Part shown: piece after piece, positions 47,247 to 59,450 of the stretch
How the letters are laid out: the number at the start of each line of letters is the position of its first letter
How positions within the stretch are numbered: the first letter of the stretch is position 1
DNA from: Casuarina equisetifolia
Lineage: Eukaryota; Streptophyta; Magnoliopsida; Fagales; Casuarinaceae
NCBI GenBank assembly: GCA_028551475.1
Contig: CM052357.1
Location: 3,286,001-3,350,000, forward strand
Reading direction: 5' to 3'
Length of the DNA stretch: 64,000 nucleotides
The notes under the pieces: generated by a model
The model's database searches: none
Told to the model about the DNA's origin: nothing
What the model saw: only the letters and a program-made list of their open reading frames with translations
Translations under genes and position numbers: made by a program

Positions 47247-48070
47247 TGCAAATTTCCTCCCACCCAATTTGTGTTATCATTACTACAGGACTTTTAGTCA
47301 CAAATTAAATATCTTAAGTCTAGGAAGGCACTTCTTTTCTTGAAATGTTACCCAGAAATTTTTTTGGAAATTTCCTCCCACCCACTTGCATTGTCGTTAC
47401 TAGAAGACTCTCGATCACCATTCATTGCTCCAAGTCTAGAAAGAGCACTTTTTCTTTTTCTGAATGGTATTCAAGAAAACGTTTTGGAAATTTTCTCCCA
47501 CCCACCTACCAGAAGACATAGCCATGATGGACTGTTTCAAGTCTAGCGCAAACACTTTCTCCTTTTCACAAAGGTTTGTCAAAAAGCATCTTGGAAATTT
47601 CCTTCCACTCAATTGCATTGTGGTTACCAAAAGACTCCTAGTCATGATTGATTGTTTTAAGTCTAGCAAGAGCCTTTTATTCGTTTCCTAGAAGGTTTCA
47701 TGAATAGACAAATTGCAAATTTTCTCCCACCTACTTGCTTTGTTGTTGCTAGAAGACTCTTAGTCATGACTTGCTGTCCAAGTCTAGGGAGAGCACTTTT
47801 TCTTTTTCTAAAAGCTTTCCCAAGAAACATCTTAGAAATTTCCTTGCCATTCGCTTGCATTGTAGTAGTAGAAGACTTCTTAGTCGTGATTCACTGTACA
47901 AGTCTAGCCAGTGCACTTTGTTTTAGAAGGCTTGTCTGAAAAACACCTTGGCAATTTCCTCCTATTTGGATTGTCGTACCTAGCAAGATTTCGGTCAGGA
48001 TTTACTCTCTTGCAATCTTCCCCCTGTTGGACACCGTTATCGGGAAGACCGGTGTTGCAGTTGTCCATCT
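47247..48070 (-). repeat. Seven tandem units of about 119 bp upstream of the kinase fragment
   Basis: Anchor (G)(G/C)AAATTT(C/T)C positions are 47247, 47366, 47486, 47592, 47715, 47834 and 47950, spacing 119, 120, 106, 123, 119 and 116 bp. Units share CACCCACTTGC, AGAAGACTC, AAGTCTAG and GCACTTTTTCTTTTTC. The same family upstream of the intact kinase has three units. Open frames here are chance. Confidence 0.92.
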
Positions 48071-50395
48071 CGGGCGGACTCAACCTTCCCCCAGGACTTC
48101 GGCTCAGACGTTATGAATAATACCGAATGCGGACAGTGAAACCTCTACTAAAACACGAGGACAGAAACCTGAGTTTCGTGAACTGTCTTTCTAAGCTGCT
48201 TTTTTCATTGTGTGAACAAGTCAAAAGGGAAGAAGGTATTCTTATGCCCGGAAGCAACCCTTTCACTTGGATAAGTCACTGTTGGATAAATCACGCGAAT
48301 GCATTCAAAATCAAATGGAAATAATGTAAATGCTCATATAATCGTTTCTGCTTGATTAGAGAGTGACTGCATTTTCTGGCCTGAGTATTGATTTTGCCGG
48401 TCTTTTGTAAATAATGCTAAAAATTTATGCAATTCTCTTCATTTGGCTTGATTTTTTTAGAATTGTATTCACAAATTAATTCTTCTTTTCAAATCATTTT
48501 AGGAATACGAGCTTTTTTAGATCTAATTCCTCTATAACTAACTTGTTTAACTTCAAGCCAAAATGTTTTAGAAATACTTTTAAAACACATTCCTACATAA
48601 ATCTAAAACATCAAATTTAATAATAAGCTTATTTTAGGTATTCATACAAACACCCATGGAATATGTGAGTGGTAAGTATAGAAAAAATGACGTGAACTAT
48701 GTTTTAAATGCACAAGATAATGCCTATAAAAAATATGTCTTATCCAAGTTTTTACACTAACTGAATATACAAAGAAACTTCCTAATTTTCAATCCTTTTA
48801 GTTTCTTATTTTTTGCTTCTTTTAAGATCCCATGATCAAAACAATCCCATCTCTTATTGTAATAGAAAATTTGCTTAGTTACAAAATATTTGAACAAAAA
48901 TCGATGTGATGAAAATGTCTCATAACAATTTTGTGAAAGAAGATGCTTTGCTTTACACCAAGATTTAAATCAACTATCCGTTCTTTTAGAAATGGATCAT
49001 GACACACAAATTAAGTTAATAAAGGTGGAGACAAGAGGGGTTTACGGCAGAGTATTCTTCCAAAAATCTTTAAAATCTTTTTTATCTACCTAGCCTAAGC
49101 TAGAAACACAATCTAGTGCATGGAAACTTTCAAAAGATAGTCTCGCCTGCTACGGATTGGGAGTGACTAAGTAACCAATAGGACATGTATAGTCACAGGC
49201 AACAAGAAGTTGTGGAAGATTAAAAGTATTAGCTATCCCTTTTACTGCGCTCAATCGAAGCCGGATTAAAGCCTAAGCCACAAATACTGTCAAGGCCAAC
49301 GACGAATCCTACACGGTAGCTTGAGAGATAGGTGGCCTGCTCCATGGCTGTTACGTGCTTTACTCCGAGGACTCGAATTACCAGCTCATGGCTGTTACGT
49401 CAATTGTCGCCGTAGAAGGCTAAGAACTTTTTGTAGTGTAGAGCTATCCATTGGTAGAAGGCATCAAACACCGTTTGGACCAAAGACTGGAACCCATCAT
49501 CCGCCTATGTACTAGAAAATTACTGAATTTATAGCCCGTCCCACGCTTTGACTCTTAATGAGGATTCACTTGTAAATACGTGGCAGATTTATTTCGATTT
49601 TAACAAATTCTCCTGTGTTCCTCCACCAATAATGCTATATTTGTTGTCTAGAGTTTGGATGATATCAACTTTAAATTGTGTTTGTATTAGTGGAATAAAT
49701 TGTAGTCAAGACCGAAGAAAGCGCTTACAGAAAATCAAACTCAAAACTAAACTCACTTAGCACACCCCCTTCTTATCTTTATACACATTTCCAGCAAATA
49801 AACAAAGAAGAAAAACAGAGTGAGACCATACCGTCCTGGAAACAAACCAACGGGTAAGTCGATCTCCACGTCCGCCTTCCACCATGGCATCTTCATGCCA
49901 TGTTCAGGTCAGGTCCACTAGCATCTTGCTAGTGGGTTCCAGTGAAAAATATGAGATTAATTAATCCCCACTCGCCAGCCACATTTTATACCCTATCAAT
50001 GTATTTACAAATTGAAAACTAAGTAACCTGTAGGGACTCTCACGGTAGAACAAAATCAGTATATGAATGCTGATGGGCCGGACATCTATTGAAGCATATC
50101 TAATGAGAATCCCAGTGATCCAAAATCCCAAGGGTTCTTAGATTCCTACCTTGTTACTTCCTTCAAATGCAAGGGAAAATTCAGTTTAGTTATTCTTTTC
50201 CTTCCCATTTGGGCTATAGGAGATCTTAGTGCATCACCTCTGTTGAAACTCAAGTTATTGCTGAATGCAACCTGTTCTCAGAATCAAATGAGTCGACAGT
50301 CAAAAACATTGTTCGAATTTGATACTTGCAGATCACAACGAAAAAACCACAATAATCATTTGATATTTTGAGAATAAAGACACTCTTCTACACAA
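48071..50395 (-). repeat. Segmental block C, left part
   Basis: Partner of 41791-43327. At 49826-49950 it has a segment shared with 58800-58940 (GAGACCAT-CCGTCC, CATCTTCATGCCATG, GTGGGTTCCAGTGAAAAATATG). The minus strand of the 58.8-kb copy is open while this one has stops. An insertion of about 900 bp (roughly 48480-49400) makes it longer than block B. Confidence 0.75.
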
Positions 50396-51380
50396 AACAG
50401 AGAAGCCACAAGCGCATGGGAGGGACAAAACAGAGCACGAGAAGCAAGAGTAGACTGGAAGCACAAGATAATATTTGGCACAATGTGATTGTAGCCCACT
50501 TTCCTCACCCTTACATACAAACCAAATCAACAGAGGGTAGTTGTTCTACAAGCACCCACTGCACCACTACTGAAAAACTACACCAAAGCTCACCCACAAA
50601 AGATAGAAAGTAGGATTCGCATGCCCCAACCTCCCAGAGTTTTTGCTCCTCCTCTAGTTAGATTCTGAACCTTTCAAGCGCACTGAAACAAAAAGAAAAT
50701 ATCATCAATTATGGTTGCAAGTATCCACCATCAGGAATAGAAACATGTTAAGTGCACAGTAATTTACATTTACAGTTAACAAATTTGTCCAAAGAAAGTT
50801 CATTCAAATATCCTCCAAAGCAAGGACACTTCATATTTGTTGCCTAGAATTCGGTACGTTTAGCATGTTTCATTTAAACAACGGTACAATGCAACTTAGT
50901 CAAATATTAACAATAAAAGAGGAAAAGCCAGCAAATAATCAATGAATTAGCACTCATGTAAAACAATAGAAACACAAAATTCGGAGAAAAGAAGAGCAAA
51001 TAAGATTGATGTCTATTCGACTACCATAACATCTACAATGGAATCAGACCAGCATATATACAATATGCTCATGACGTAGTGAGTAGGAAGAAATTCATGG
51101 AAAGAACCTCTCTAGACTTTTTGAACCCAAAGGAGGTGCAGAAATATTAAGAAGAACCTGAATGGACTTTGAAGTGGCACGTTGATGGACTCTGACGTGC
51201 CGGAGAGTCAATTTCTACGTTTGTGTTGTTTGCTGTAACAGGGAGATCATTCTCTTACTAAACCACTCCTGGATTTCTTCTTCCTGTAAAAAAATAACAA
51301 TCAACAAATGAAATCATAAATAATAGTTGTTTTAAGCTATTACAATAATAACTTGTACTTATTTCAATAATGCATTACAC
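50396..51380 (-). repeat. Segmental block C, right part
   Basis: 50396-50905 is the non-inverted partner of 43328-43826. 50906-51380 matches 43827-44590. No gene recognised. Confidence 0.8.
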
Positions 51381-51399
51381 ATTTACGGAAAAAAGGAGT

Positions 51400-51899
51400 G
51401 AGAGTCTCACTCTGGGCTTAGTTCATAAAAGACTTTGGATTTAGATGAAGAATTTTAAAAGTTTTCCCACGATAACTAAAAGATGCAGCCATAATTGAGC
51501 AATTACAGACCAAAAAAATTTCATCCAAGTGAAAACAATAATTTGGTTATCAAATGTCTGTAAGCCACATATAATTTTTCATATACAATTATGCAAACTT
51601 GATAAAGATTTGGTGATAGTTGTAAGCCCATTGTAAGACTAACAAGGCTTGATGTTGAAAGATAAGTAATCAAAATCATTGAAATTTACTTCATTTTGTA
51701 AATAGCAATTATCAAATCTAGTGTAACCAAAAACCTTAAAGCTATGAGTAAAGGCTTTGTTGTTGTTTGAATATTGTGACAAGTACATACTATGTGGTAA
51801 ATATGTTGGAAGTTGATTCACACATTCAAGTATTCTAATAAATTTATTCCTAGATAGATCCAAATGCACAATTAACAATAAACCAAGATTACTAGGCAT
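51400..51899 (-). pseudogene. TNL LRR-exon remnant, block C
   Basis: The minus-strand frame 51899-51639 begins PSNLGLLLIVHLDLSRNKFI and continues RILECVNQLP, a plant TNL-type LRR (compare LPSDLGCLYTLRFLRLNGN in the TNL at 53.5 kb). After a further 50 residues it stops. Downstream the sequence follows the block B remnant. No NB-ARC or TIR part. Confidence 0.75.
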
Positions 51900-52428
51900 A
51901 TCTTCATTCCATAAACAAAAGCAGTGTAGATCTAGGCCTTTAAATATCTTAAACTTGAAAATAATTAGGAAGAAAAAACTAGCAATATCTTAGCCAGTGC
52001 CTTAGGTAAATTTGTAATGAGGTCAAGCTAAAATATTTGCAATATAGTTAGAAAGAATCACAAGGATAAACTTCCTTAAGGCTTGTTGAGCTACTCACGG
52101 GGTCTGAGGAATCAACAATAAAAGTTACTTATTGTACCAAATAAGTAACAGTGATTTGACACTAACAACAAATAAGACAGAAAAATTAGTACAGCATTTT
52201 ATTGTTCGATCAAATTCCATTTTGTCATGGCAATAAATATGGTAAAGCGCATACATGTGTAGTGTCAATACGCGTGTATTGACAAATTGATGTAAATGCT
52301 ACAAAATTACATTACCTTTAATAGGACCCTAGACAAACATTAGCTGATCAAGCGACATTAAACTTTTGTTTTGAAAACAATGTGAAGAAATGCTGCTAAG
52401 AATGCTAGAGAACTCTGCATGTTCATTC
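51900..52428. other. 3' flank of the TNL pseudogene
   Basis: AT-rich, no gene recognised. It presumably contains the old 3' UTR of the TNL. Confidence 0.5.
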
Positions 52429-55400
52429 CTACATACTAGGCGACCCACACTCCTTCACCTCCATAAATTCACTGTTTACTCCAATTGAAGCCCCAATGTA
52501 GCTCCATGTGACTAAATCCCTCCGTATTTCCTTAAAACAAGAAGCATTTATAAACACCCATACACCATTTAAGCCTACTTGAGAGACTTCTGGGACACGA
52601 AAAAGGAAGGGAGATCTGGAACGACATTCATTGACTTGCAATCGGCACACAAATCTAGGAAAAATAGGATTATTCCCATCAACAATTCTTGAACTTGAAT
52701 TCCCATGCTCATGGACTTCATAAATAATAAACAGAGCAAATCCAGTCATTAAATATTTATTGAAATTCAAATATATATGACTTTGAGTCATTCCGAAATA
52801 GCTAGAGCTTCTTTGGTTGAACCACTCTGGAATTTTAGATTCCAATGCAGGGCCCCATGCTATTGTATTACGAATATATATCTCCTGTAGAAAAGAATAA
52901 AAAACATGAAGAGAACATTATCAATTGAAATTCTTTTTATCTCTATTTATTTCAACAACATTATGGAAGTTTGTTAAAGATGGAAGTGAAAGACCTACTT
53001 TGGTTTTAATCCATATAGGACTGCGTGGAGCCAAATATAGGATCTTGTAAGGTTTGCTGCCATAACCAAAATAGACACCAACAAAAGACCAACCACCAAT
53101 TACCAACATGTCACTTGAAATCCATGAATCTATTTGATAACCAAGCATCTCCAACGAGAAACAATTTACCACATTCAAAGTGAGTAAGTCAAGTGGTAGC
53201 TTTGGCAATGCTTGAAGTTCCCGACAATTAGACAGATAAAGACTCCTAAGGTTGGAAATTTGAGAAATGTTGTCTAATATTCTCGTAAATTTGACTCTAA
53301 ATAACCTTAAACTTTGAAGTGAGAAAAAATAATTAGGGTTTCTTTGATCCAACAAATTATAAGATCTCATATCTCGTGTCCTTAAACACCTTGAATGTGT
53401 GGGCGGAGATTCAATCAACACTTGAAGATTGCTACAATCATCAAAGAAAAGATATCTACGATTCAAAAGTAAAGAGACACATTGTGGTATTCTTGTAAAT
53501 CGATTCCCATTTAGTCTTAAAAATCGAAGCGTATACAGACAACCAAGATCACTAGGTAATGTTCCATCCAATAGATTACAATAGCTTAAATCTAATGATT
53601 CTAAAGAGCTTAAACTTAAGAATGAATTAGGAAGTATAAAACTAATTGGATTCGAAGGACTACCTCCAACTCTTAAATGTGTGAGTTTCTCTGAAGATAG
53701 AATGAAGAATGGTAATTGTCGTATAATAGTTCCACCTATATCAAATACCTTTAGATGTTTCATCACACTGACATTTTTTGGGATTTCATCTACAATATTT
53801 GGAAATTTGTTAAGCTTTGAACAACCACAAGTGTGAAGATATTTAAGGGATGGCAAGTTGATCATGTTTGGAAGTTCATTAAAGCTTATGCAACCATTAA
53901 GGGCTAATAGTATCAATTTTTTGAGAAATCCAACTGATGGATGAAGCTTTGACAAACGTGTACAATTGGAAAGTACTAGTTTCTTAAGGTTTGGCACTGT
54001 ATTGAAGTTTGGTATTTCGATCAAGTATTGTGAATCGCTCAAGTCAATGTGCATTAACTTTTCAAAACACTGTTACAAAATAACAAATTGTTACATAAGT
54101 GAAGCAAAATGAAAGGAAGAAAAATAAAAAACTATCTTTGCAAAGGCTGAAATCTTACCTTTCTAGTATCCCATAATAGTTTGATACAACTTTGAGGCAT
54201 TATGAGCTCAAAGAGATTGTATGGCTGAAAATCAGAAGGTAAAGATCCAAAAGGATATCCCGGCCACCTTACAACACGTAAATCATTGCTTAATATGAAT
54301 TGTGAAGGACATTCATGGCATTCCAAAGCATGTAAATTTTTATTGCTTTTATCATTAAGGCTAATATCAAGTATTCTTAAATTTTTCATCTTTGATAATG
54401 CCTTGAAATTAAATTTCTCTTTTTTGTGTAAAGGAAAATTTAGGACAATGACTTCAACTACAATAGATACCTAGAAACCAAGAAAATGAAATTAGTGTAC
54501 CAGAAATATTGAAAAATATTAAAAATAATTGAAATCAAATATGTTTATGTAGATTCATGTTTAGATAATTTACTTACATTATTGTTCTTCAATACTTTAA
54601 TAATATCTTCATAACAACATAATCTACTACGCTTGCTAGGCTCCCTTGGGGACTCACGATAGACTATTCGGTGACCCATTTTTATTAACAAATCATGCAT
54701 CCAAATTACTTCCTTTTCTAAGATCTTTATGAGAGATTTTCCCTTTAGAACATCAATCATAGCTGAATGGTAGCCATAACTTTTTAGTATATCAATCATA
54801 TGGCAATCATACTTTCTTCCATTGAAAACAAAAGCAATATCTAAGAACAACTCTTTTTGCAAGTCCTCTAATCCATCAAAACTTATTTGAAGTTTGTTTA
54901 AAATCTCAGCATTTGGATTGGCTTTTAAATAATCTCGAGCATTCTCCAATTTTTCAATTGTTTCCCCAACTATGAAAGAACCAAAAACTTCAAGAACTAA
55001 AGGAAGGCCTTTAGCAGACTTGACAATATCCTTTGACAATTTCATATAATTTTCTTTTGGATGGTCTTTCTTAAAAGCTTTCAAACTAAAAAATTTAAAG
55101 CGTCAAACTTACTTAATGGTTGAACCTCATATGTCTTGTCGACAAATTTGTTCAACAAATGACTATCTCTACTTGTTATAAGGACCCTACTACCTTGCTT
55201 AAACCAATCATGGCCATTTATTAATGTTGTTAATTGTTCTTCTTTATCAACATTATCAAGAACAATAACCACCTTTCCACTTGGTCGTCTATTTCCTATC
55301 TCCTTCATTCCCTTATAAATATCCCATATTTTTTTGGTACTTTGCCTAAAGATCCCATAAATAAGTTGTTCTTGTAGTGCAGTTATATTTGTACCTTGTG

Positions 55401-56368
55401 CCCGTTCACTAATGCTAGCAATAAAGCATCTATCTTCAAATTGAGAAGAAAACATTTCATAAATGATTCTAGCAAGAGTTGTCTTGCCAACTCCTCCCAT
55501 TCCAAAAATCCCTATAAAGCGAACATCTTTACACCCTATACAAAGGAGGGTCATCATCTCTTGCACTTGGGATTCTATTCCAACAACATCAGTAAAAATG
55601 CTTGGCATGTCAATATTTAATCCATTTAGTATTGTTTTACAAATTTCTTCAACAATTATTGCTTCATGCCTATAAAAAAATGCATTAATTTAGAACTAGT
55701 CTCCAAAATCAATTAAAATTGTTCTAATTTATTTTAACTAGAAAAGGAAATGAAATTTGTCATGCTACGTTATGGAAGAGTAGACCCAGTTAGTATGCTG
55801 AATAGAAATAATATTACCTGTCATGTACATGCCATCCAGCAAGATTTCCCACTTGTTTTAAAGTGGCTCTCCACGTTGTTCTTTGTTTTTCGTCAACCTT
55901 AGGATCTCCTTCATGCTTAATAAAGGCTTTTGCGAAACTACCCCTTTGCTTTTGCACATCGGAGGGATCGACATGATAAAAAATGGGAAAAATTGTCAAC
56001 TGCTTCTCTTTACTACTACTGGGCTCTTTCTCTCTTGAACAATCTATAATCTTGTTTAGCTTCATCAAACACCATTTAGAAAAAGCATAATTTTTTGAGA
56101 TTACAACAACTACATATTGAGAACCTTTTATTACATTTGAGAGCTCTTGAAAAATATTTTTTCCTCGTTTCAGTTCTTCATCTCTGAACACATTAATTCC
56201 TTTCCGTTTCATAGCAGTATATAGATGGTCCGTAATGTTCTTACGGGTATTCTTTTTGAAGAAACTGAGGACAACATCGTATTCGCCTTGAGATATCGAA
56301 GATGAAGACGCCTATCCAGGTATTAAAGACGAAGATGAAGAGACTCGCAGATTGCTCATCGATGCCAT
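52429..56368 (-). pseudogene. Near-full-length TNL immune receptor, disabled
   Basis: Five exons on the minus strand: 56368-55818 (TIR), 55669-54578 (NB-ARC), 54470-54159, 54069-52999 (LRR) and 52884-52429 (C-JID), all with GT-AG introns of 148, 107, 89 and 114 bp. NB-ARC motifs are complete: P-loop GMGGVGKTTLA, kinase-2 VVIVLDNVD (final D, TNL-type), RNBS-B GSRVLITSRD, GLPL and MHDL. LRRs follow, then IPEWFNQRS and FALFIIYEV of the C-JID. Defects: TAG at 56314-56312, 18 codons after the first ATG; a one-base loss in the A6 run 55088-55093, causing TGA at 55083-55081; Lys (AAG, 56062-56060) at the TIR catalytic Glu in WCLMKL; and SFRGED-type loop changed to SFFKKN. Starting at Met 56212 would skip the first TIR strand. 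Almost certainly non-functional unless the frameshift is a sequencing error. Confidence 0.88.
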
Positions 56369-57540
56369 GAAAAGCTCAGGGTAAGTACGTTTGTTGCGAA
56401 ACGCAAAGCAATTTTTTGGCTTTCCAGGCTGTGGAAAAGATGGCTAATGTGAGGAAATATCTTAGTTGCTCTCGTTGAAGGTTGAGAGGCTTTTCTTATA
56501 TGCACGAATTTGTGTGTATGTCAGACGCCGTTTTTTGAACGCCCTTGTTTGGAACTAACCCGCTCTGAACTTTTCATTTGGCCATTGTTCAACACCCACC
56601 ATCATTCAAAGTGATGGAGGGAATTGAAAACATTTTGGCCACTATCATTACTTCATAATTACTTGCTCAAATTAGCCCATTTGTTCACGATAGGTGTAAA
56701 GAGAGATTGCAAGAAATTTTGGTTGGTGCCATTTGCAAACAAAGCTTGTTGAAAGATTTACACATGTAAGTGAGTCTCTAGAATGCCAAAAAATAATATG
56801 AGCAAAGACTTGTTAAGTCAATAAGTACAATTCCTGGACAAAAGGGTTGAAAGTCTATCTTTATTTATTTGTGGAACTCCGAATTAAGACTTGTTGGACC
56901 TTTTATTGCAATTCAGTAATTAAAACATTGTGTCCTGTTGTTCCTTGGACTGAGACGATGGGACTTTAACCCATGATGACCCGGAGGATACTTTAGAGGA
57001 CTAGTCGGAGGGAATCTTCCATCAAAGTTCCTCGCAAGTGAGAAATCGTGTTTTGCTTGAAGTGTGAAATCATTAAGAAGGACGTGACATGATGAAATGG
57101 ACCTCTCTTTCCTTGGTTGCTTGCCAGAAACTTCAGCGCATCTGATTAAAGACGTCAAGACTTTCATTAAAAGCAGAAAAGGATGTGAGTGGTAGGCGTA
57201 GTGGCATAAAAAGAAGGGACTCTTCCTTTGTTTTTCCAATGAGACCAAAATCCTTTTGTGAAATTTGATGTCAGGCTAATCATCATGAATCGAGGCAGAT
57301 GGTGAAAATCTATGTTACCAGTCTATACATGGAATCAAGTTGCAATATTTACTCCTCTTACAAGTTCTTTGAGCAAATAGAATTTAAAATTTCAATCTGC
57401 ATTATGGAGACTTGTTCATTTGCGAAGGAAAGAGAAGTATCATTTGAGCATAAAGAATAATTGATAATCAGTTCTTCATGTGATGAAGTGTCATAATGTT
57501 ATCACACAACGAGCAGAAAGTTCATATTAGAATCAAATTT
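56369..57540. other. Upstream flank of the TNL; dispersed repeat
   Basis: 56440-56830 and 57100-57290 are copies of the repeat seen at 35060-36020 and 45000-45340. 57400-57470 shares AGAGAAGTATCATTTGAGCATAAAGAAT-like phrasing with 37470 and 60840. No gene. Confidence 0.6.
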
Positions 57541-58060
57541 TGAAAATCAATGGATAATTTACAAGCCCCAATTCTACTTTTGAACTAAAATGATTTGTGG
57601 AGACTCTATAATGTCATGCCAACCCAAGATTGCCAACACTCAAGTGTAGTCTGGGAGCTCGATTGAGTAGTAGTTTGCAATGATGTTACGGTCTGGAACT
57701 TCCACACTATGATTTCCTTTGAAAATAGGATGAATGCTTGACAAAAGGCCAATTCATGTGGTAGCTTTTTATCAGTCGCCAGGTCCTGAGCTCGCAGAGC
57801 TCTTGAAAAAGTTGTATTGGTCCTCGAAGGAAATGCCACGACTAATTATTTGGAAGCAATTGGTGTGTTCCACAAAATCAGCCCCTTCCCTTGTTCCTTG
57901 TGCACTGAACGATCATCACCGCTTTCTTTTAAAGCCAGCAAAAGAAGACATAGAAACATGACTTTGTTAAAACACAAGTCAACCAAAATAGAGAGGACAA
58001 AGATAAACAACCAAAGAAGCAAAAGTCCTATATGATGCTCCTTCTAGTACCACAACATCA
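57541..58060 (-). repeat. Duplicate pair, copy 1 (partner 60930-61440)
   Basis: Shares GTAGCTTTTTA-CA-TCG, TCAGCCCCTTCCC/TCAGCTCCTTCCC, CCTTGTGCACTGAA and CCGCTTTCT(T/C)TTAAA. Minus-strand frames starting MAF(P)SRTNT here (57839) and MAFSLRINT at 61221 agree over about 30 residues, including LTI/ATDKKLPH. I do not recognise the product. Confidence 0.75.
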
Positions 58061-59450
58061 ATAACCAATTCAGGCTAGCATTCCTGCGGTATTTTCTGGA
58101 GATAGTGTAGAGAAACACTACTGGGGAAGCACGCTCTACTTGACTGCCTACAATCCAAAAGAGATTGTTAGCTTGAGAACCAAACTTACAATTCAGTTTA
58201 GTCATGCTCCACCTTCCCATTTATATTTACATTATATGAGATCTTAGTGCATTGCCATTATTGAACATCAAGTCATTGTTGAATGCTACAATCAAAAATA
58301 TTATTGGAATTTTACAATTGAAGACTCTACTCTTCCTTAAAGCCTAAGCCAAAAATATAATCAATGGCAATGACCCTCCCCACGCGGCAGCATGAGAGCA
58401 ATAGGTGTCCCATTCCAAGTTTTAGTCCAGAGACTGGAATTGATTAACCCTCCATGCAGAGTCAAGCGCACCCTATGGGGCAGAGTGAGAGATGATATAA
58501 ATCAAAGTTGTGGAAGACAAAATACATTGAATTGCCTTGTCCCATACTTTGCTCCGAAGACTTGACTCACCAGCTCGATTGCCACTGCAGAAAACTAGGA
58601 GATTTCAGCCATTCACATGCTCTTTGTAGCGTAAAGCTATCCGTTCGTAGAAGAAGCCATCAAGCACCGTTTGGTCCAAAGGCTGAAACCCATCTATATA
58701 TACACTTACCACAAATAAACAAAGAAGAAAAACAGCCCTTGTTTTCCTCCCGTTGACGACAAGCTTCAGGATGTTTCTGGGAAGCTCATTGCACCAGTAA
58801 AATAGAGGGAGACCATGCCGTCCAGGAAACAACCAACGGCTAAGTCGGTCTCCACATCAGCCGTCCACCATGGGATCTTCATGCCATGTAGGTCAGCTCC
58901 TCCAACATCTTGCTCGTGGGTTCCAGTGAAAAATATGTGATTACAATTTGACATAAATTGATAACAAAAAATGTATACAGTATTTTAGTGTGAAGAACGA
59001 TTAAGTACTAATTTCTCTTTCCAGTTTTCTGGTGCCACGGACTCTTATAGTTCTAGTCCTCGAGTTATGTCTTCTCCTCTTCAGTGAAAGACCCAATTAG
59101 ACAGGGACAAGCGTTAGTTAGAGTATTTAAGAATCATTAATATTCGATATTTTAATTTATGGAAATAAGAAAAAGAATTAACAATATATTCAAAAACATG
59201 ATATCAATTTCCAAAAATGTGAAACAAGTAAAGATACATTATAGTCAAAGATTCATTTATTTTCACTTTATTTTTTCGACCATCCCTCGTGGAGCCAGCA
59301 GTTTTCAGTTTCACGTGAGTCTCGTAGCAAAAGGGAAAGGCAGCCAAGATGGAAATAATAATGGCTCATGCCATCTTCTCTGTTGGATCATAGAGTGACT
59401 GCATCTGCCGGCCTGAGCACTGATTTTGGCTGTTCTTTGTAAATAATGAT
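58061..59450 (-). repeat. Segmental block D
   Basis: Contains the modules of blocks B and C in the order CCTTGTCCCATACTTTGCTC, GTAAAGCTATCCGT, CATCAAGCACCGTTTGG (58500-58700), then the GAGACCATGCCGTCC module (58800-58940), then CACGTGAGTCTCGTAGC with GTGACTGCATCTGCC (59310-59410). The minus-strand frame 58954-58766 (FTGTHEQDVGGADLHGMKIP) is open but unidentified. Confidence 0.7.

Noticed and set aside
47340-48120. Several open frames on both strands that resemble each other
   Set aside because: They are produced by the 119-bp tandem repeats and change frame between units.
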